From Trueperaceae bacterium (GTDB lineage Bacteria; Deinococcota; Deinococci; Deinococcales; Trueperaceae), in assembly GCA_024636105.1 (NCBI GenBank), contig JAGXHO010000260.1:1-6081 (forward strand): DNA of 6,081 bases, in the 5' to 3' direction. The position numbers and the translations under genes are program-made. The notes under the pieces are model-generated. The model was not told the origin of the DNA. It saw nothing but the letters and a program-made list of their open reading frames with translations, and did not search any database. Below, one piece after another: positions 5,148 to 6,081 of the stretch; the stretch's first letter is position 1; each line of letters opens with the position of its first letter.

Positions 5148-6081
5148 GTGCGTCCCGCCGCCCACGCCCGCGCCGCGGCGCTCGCGCGCGTCGCCAGCAT
5201 CGACCCCACCGACTACGCGCGCACCCGCAACCACCTGCGCGGCGCCGTCACGCGCCTGTCGCCCTACCTCACCCACGGTCTGGTATCGGTCCCCGAGGTG
5301 CTGGCGGCGGTGGGACCGAACGCGGGCAAGCTGGCGCAGGAGCTCGGCTGGCGGGAGTTCTTCCACCTGGTGCACGAGCGCGAGGGGGCTTCGATCCTGC
5401 GCGACCGCTTCGGCCCGCAGCCCCGCTTGGCGCCGGACGCCGGACCCCGCACGTTGCCGGCCGCCCTCGTCGCCGGGCGCACCGGGATCGAGGCGATCGA
5501 CGCCGCCGTGCGCGCGCTCGTCGACGAGGGCTACGTGCACAACCACGCACGCATGTGGCTGGCGAGCGTCGCGTGCCACCTGGGCGGCGCCGACTGGCGC
5601 GCCGGCGCGGCCTGGTTCCAGCACCACCTGCTCGACGGCGACCTCGCCTCGAACGCGCTGTCGTGGCAATGGGTGTCCGGGAGCGGGTCGTCGAAGCCGT
5701 ACCTGGCCGACCAAGCCAACCTGAACCGCTTCGCGGACACCCGGCAGCGCGGCACCTTCCTCGACCGGCCGCGCGAGACGCTGCTCGCCGGACCGGTGCC
5801 CGAGGTGCTGCGCGAGAGCGTCGACCTCGAGCTGCCGACCGTGTTGCCGGACCTACCGCCCCCCGAACCGGACCCGATGCGCCCGCTCCTCGCCTACCAC
5901 CCATGGGGCCTCGACCCCACCTGGCGCGCCGACGACGACGCGGAGCGCTGGCTGCTCCTCGAACCGTCCTTCTTCGCCCGCCACCCGTGGAGCGAGGCGC
6001 GGCTCGCCTGGGTGCTCGCAGCGGCGCGCGCCGTGCCGGGCTTGCAGGTGGGCGTCGGCGACGCGCGCGACGTCCTGGCGC
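5148..6081 (+). CDS. photolyase/cryptochrome-family protein beginning with the FAD-binding domain (3' end beyond window)
   Basis: The frame runs from GTG 5148 to the right edge (311 codons, incomplete). It is a flavoprotein of the DNA photolyase/cryptochrome superfamily, but the usual N-terminal alpha/beta antenna domain is absent: residues 1-50 go straight into the FAD domain (RLSPYLTHGLVS at 36-47). The in-frame stop TAG at 5064-5066 and the lack of ATG, GTG or TTG before 5148 fix the start. Family motifs are ELGWREFF at 65-72, TGIEAIDAAVRAL at 112-124, HNHARM at 131-136, DGDLASN at 163-169 and WQW at 173-175. By alignment with E. coli photolyase from memory, E65, W68, N132, M136 and W175 match substrate contacts E274, W277, N341, M345 and W384; N169 matches the flavin-facing N378; W150 and W173 match electron-chain W359 and W382 with identical spacing. 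R342 is replaced by H133, W338 by Y129, and I find no W306 counterpart. After a Pro-rich linker (234-246), an alpha/beta-like segment begins. I infer a light-driven DNA repair or photoreceptor role, unproven. Confidence 0.88.
   Translation, partial: MRPAAHARAAALARVASIDPTDYARTRNHLRGAVTRLSPYLTHGLVSVPEVLAAVGPNAGKLAQELGWREFFHLVHEREGASILRDRFGPQPRLAPDAGPRTLPAALVAGRTGIEAIDAAVRALVDEGYVHNHARMWLASVACHLGGADWRAGAAWFQHHLLDGDLASNALSWQWVSGSGSSKPYLADQANLNRFADTRQRGTFLDRPRETLLAGPVPEVLRESVDLELPTVLPDLPPPEPDPMRPLLAYHPWGLDPTWRADDDAERWLLLEPSFFARHPWSEARLAWVLAAARAVPGLQVGVGDARDVLA

Noticed and set aside
3872..5209. Minus-strand open frame covering the cyclase, tRNA and both spacers
   Set aside because: It overlaps a tRNA and a perfectly motif-bearing GGDEF gene in a different frame; its product is Arg-rich shadow sequence.
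5148..5300. Photolyase-like gene as a pseudogene that lost its N-terminal domain
   Set aside because: An in-frame stop lies just upstream, the upstream spacer has no residual antenna-domain coding sequence, and the FAD domain is intact with the catalytic residues preserved. This fits a natural FAD-first family better than decay.
5043..5904. Minus-strand open frames opposite the photolyase-like gene
   Set aside because: The plus strand carries conserved FAD-domain motifs in order; the antisense products are Arg/Gly/Ala-rich without motifs.

Overview
The window is about 70% GC, densely coded and looks like a chromosomal stretch from a high-GC member of the Deinococcota (Truepera/Deinococcus type). 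Four things suggest this: a bacilliredoxin-like (bacillithiol-pathway) thioredoxin-fold protein, several genes that start 5-7 nt after a TAnnnT-like -10 box with no ribosome binding site (a leaderless pattern common in that phylum), a tight G-quadruplex motif in a divergent promoter region, and generally housekeeping content. The placement is an inference; no rRNA or other decisive marker is present. I see no insertion sequences, CRISPR repeats, phage genes or attachment sites.

Layout, left to right. Bases 1-1750 (minus strand) hold the first 583 codons of sucA, the E1 subunit of 2-oxoglutarate dehydrogenase; its C-terminal third lies beyond the left edge. A 200-base divergent region (1751-1950) follows, with a G-quadruplex motif and candidate promoters. 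On the plus strand come a PLP-dependent threonine/serine dehydratase (1951-2943) and, 9 bases later, a small single-span membrane protein (2953-3195). Converging on that pair with an 11-base gap is a minus-strand gene (3207-3863) for a monothiol bacilliredoxin-like domain with an unusual ~100-residue C-terminal extension. A divergent 147-base spacer leads to a plus-strand tRNA-Ser(GGA) gene (4011-4102). The tRNA faces a minus-strand PAS-GGDEF diguanylate cyclase (4162-5034) across one shared GC-rich hairpin. Finally a 113-base divergent region separates the cyclase from a plus-strand photolyase/cryptochrome-like gene (5148 to the right edge).

The genes do not form one pathway. The most unusual is the last: it starts directly with the photolyase FAD-binding domain, keeps most catalytic-site residues, and then appears to enter an alpha/beta segment resembling the domain that is N-terminal in ordinary photolyases, which suggests a circularly permuted architecture. 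The bacilliredoxin extension is the second candidate for something undescribed.
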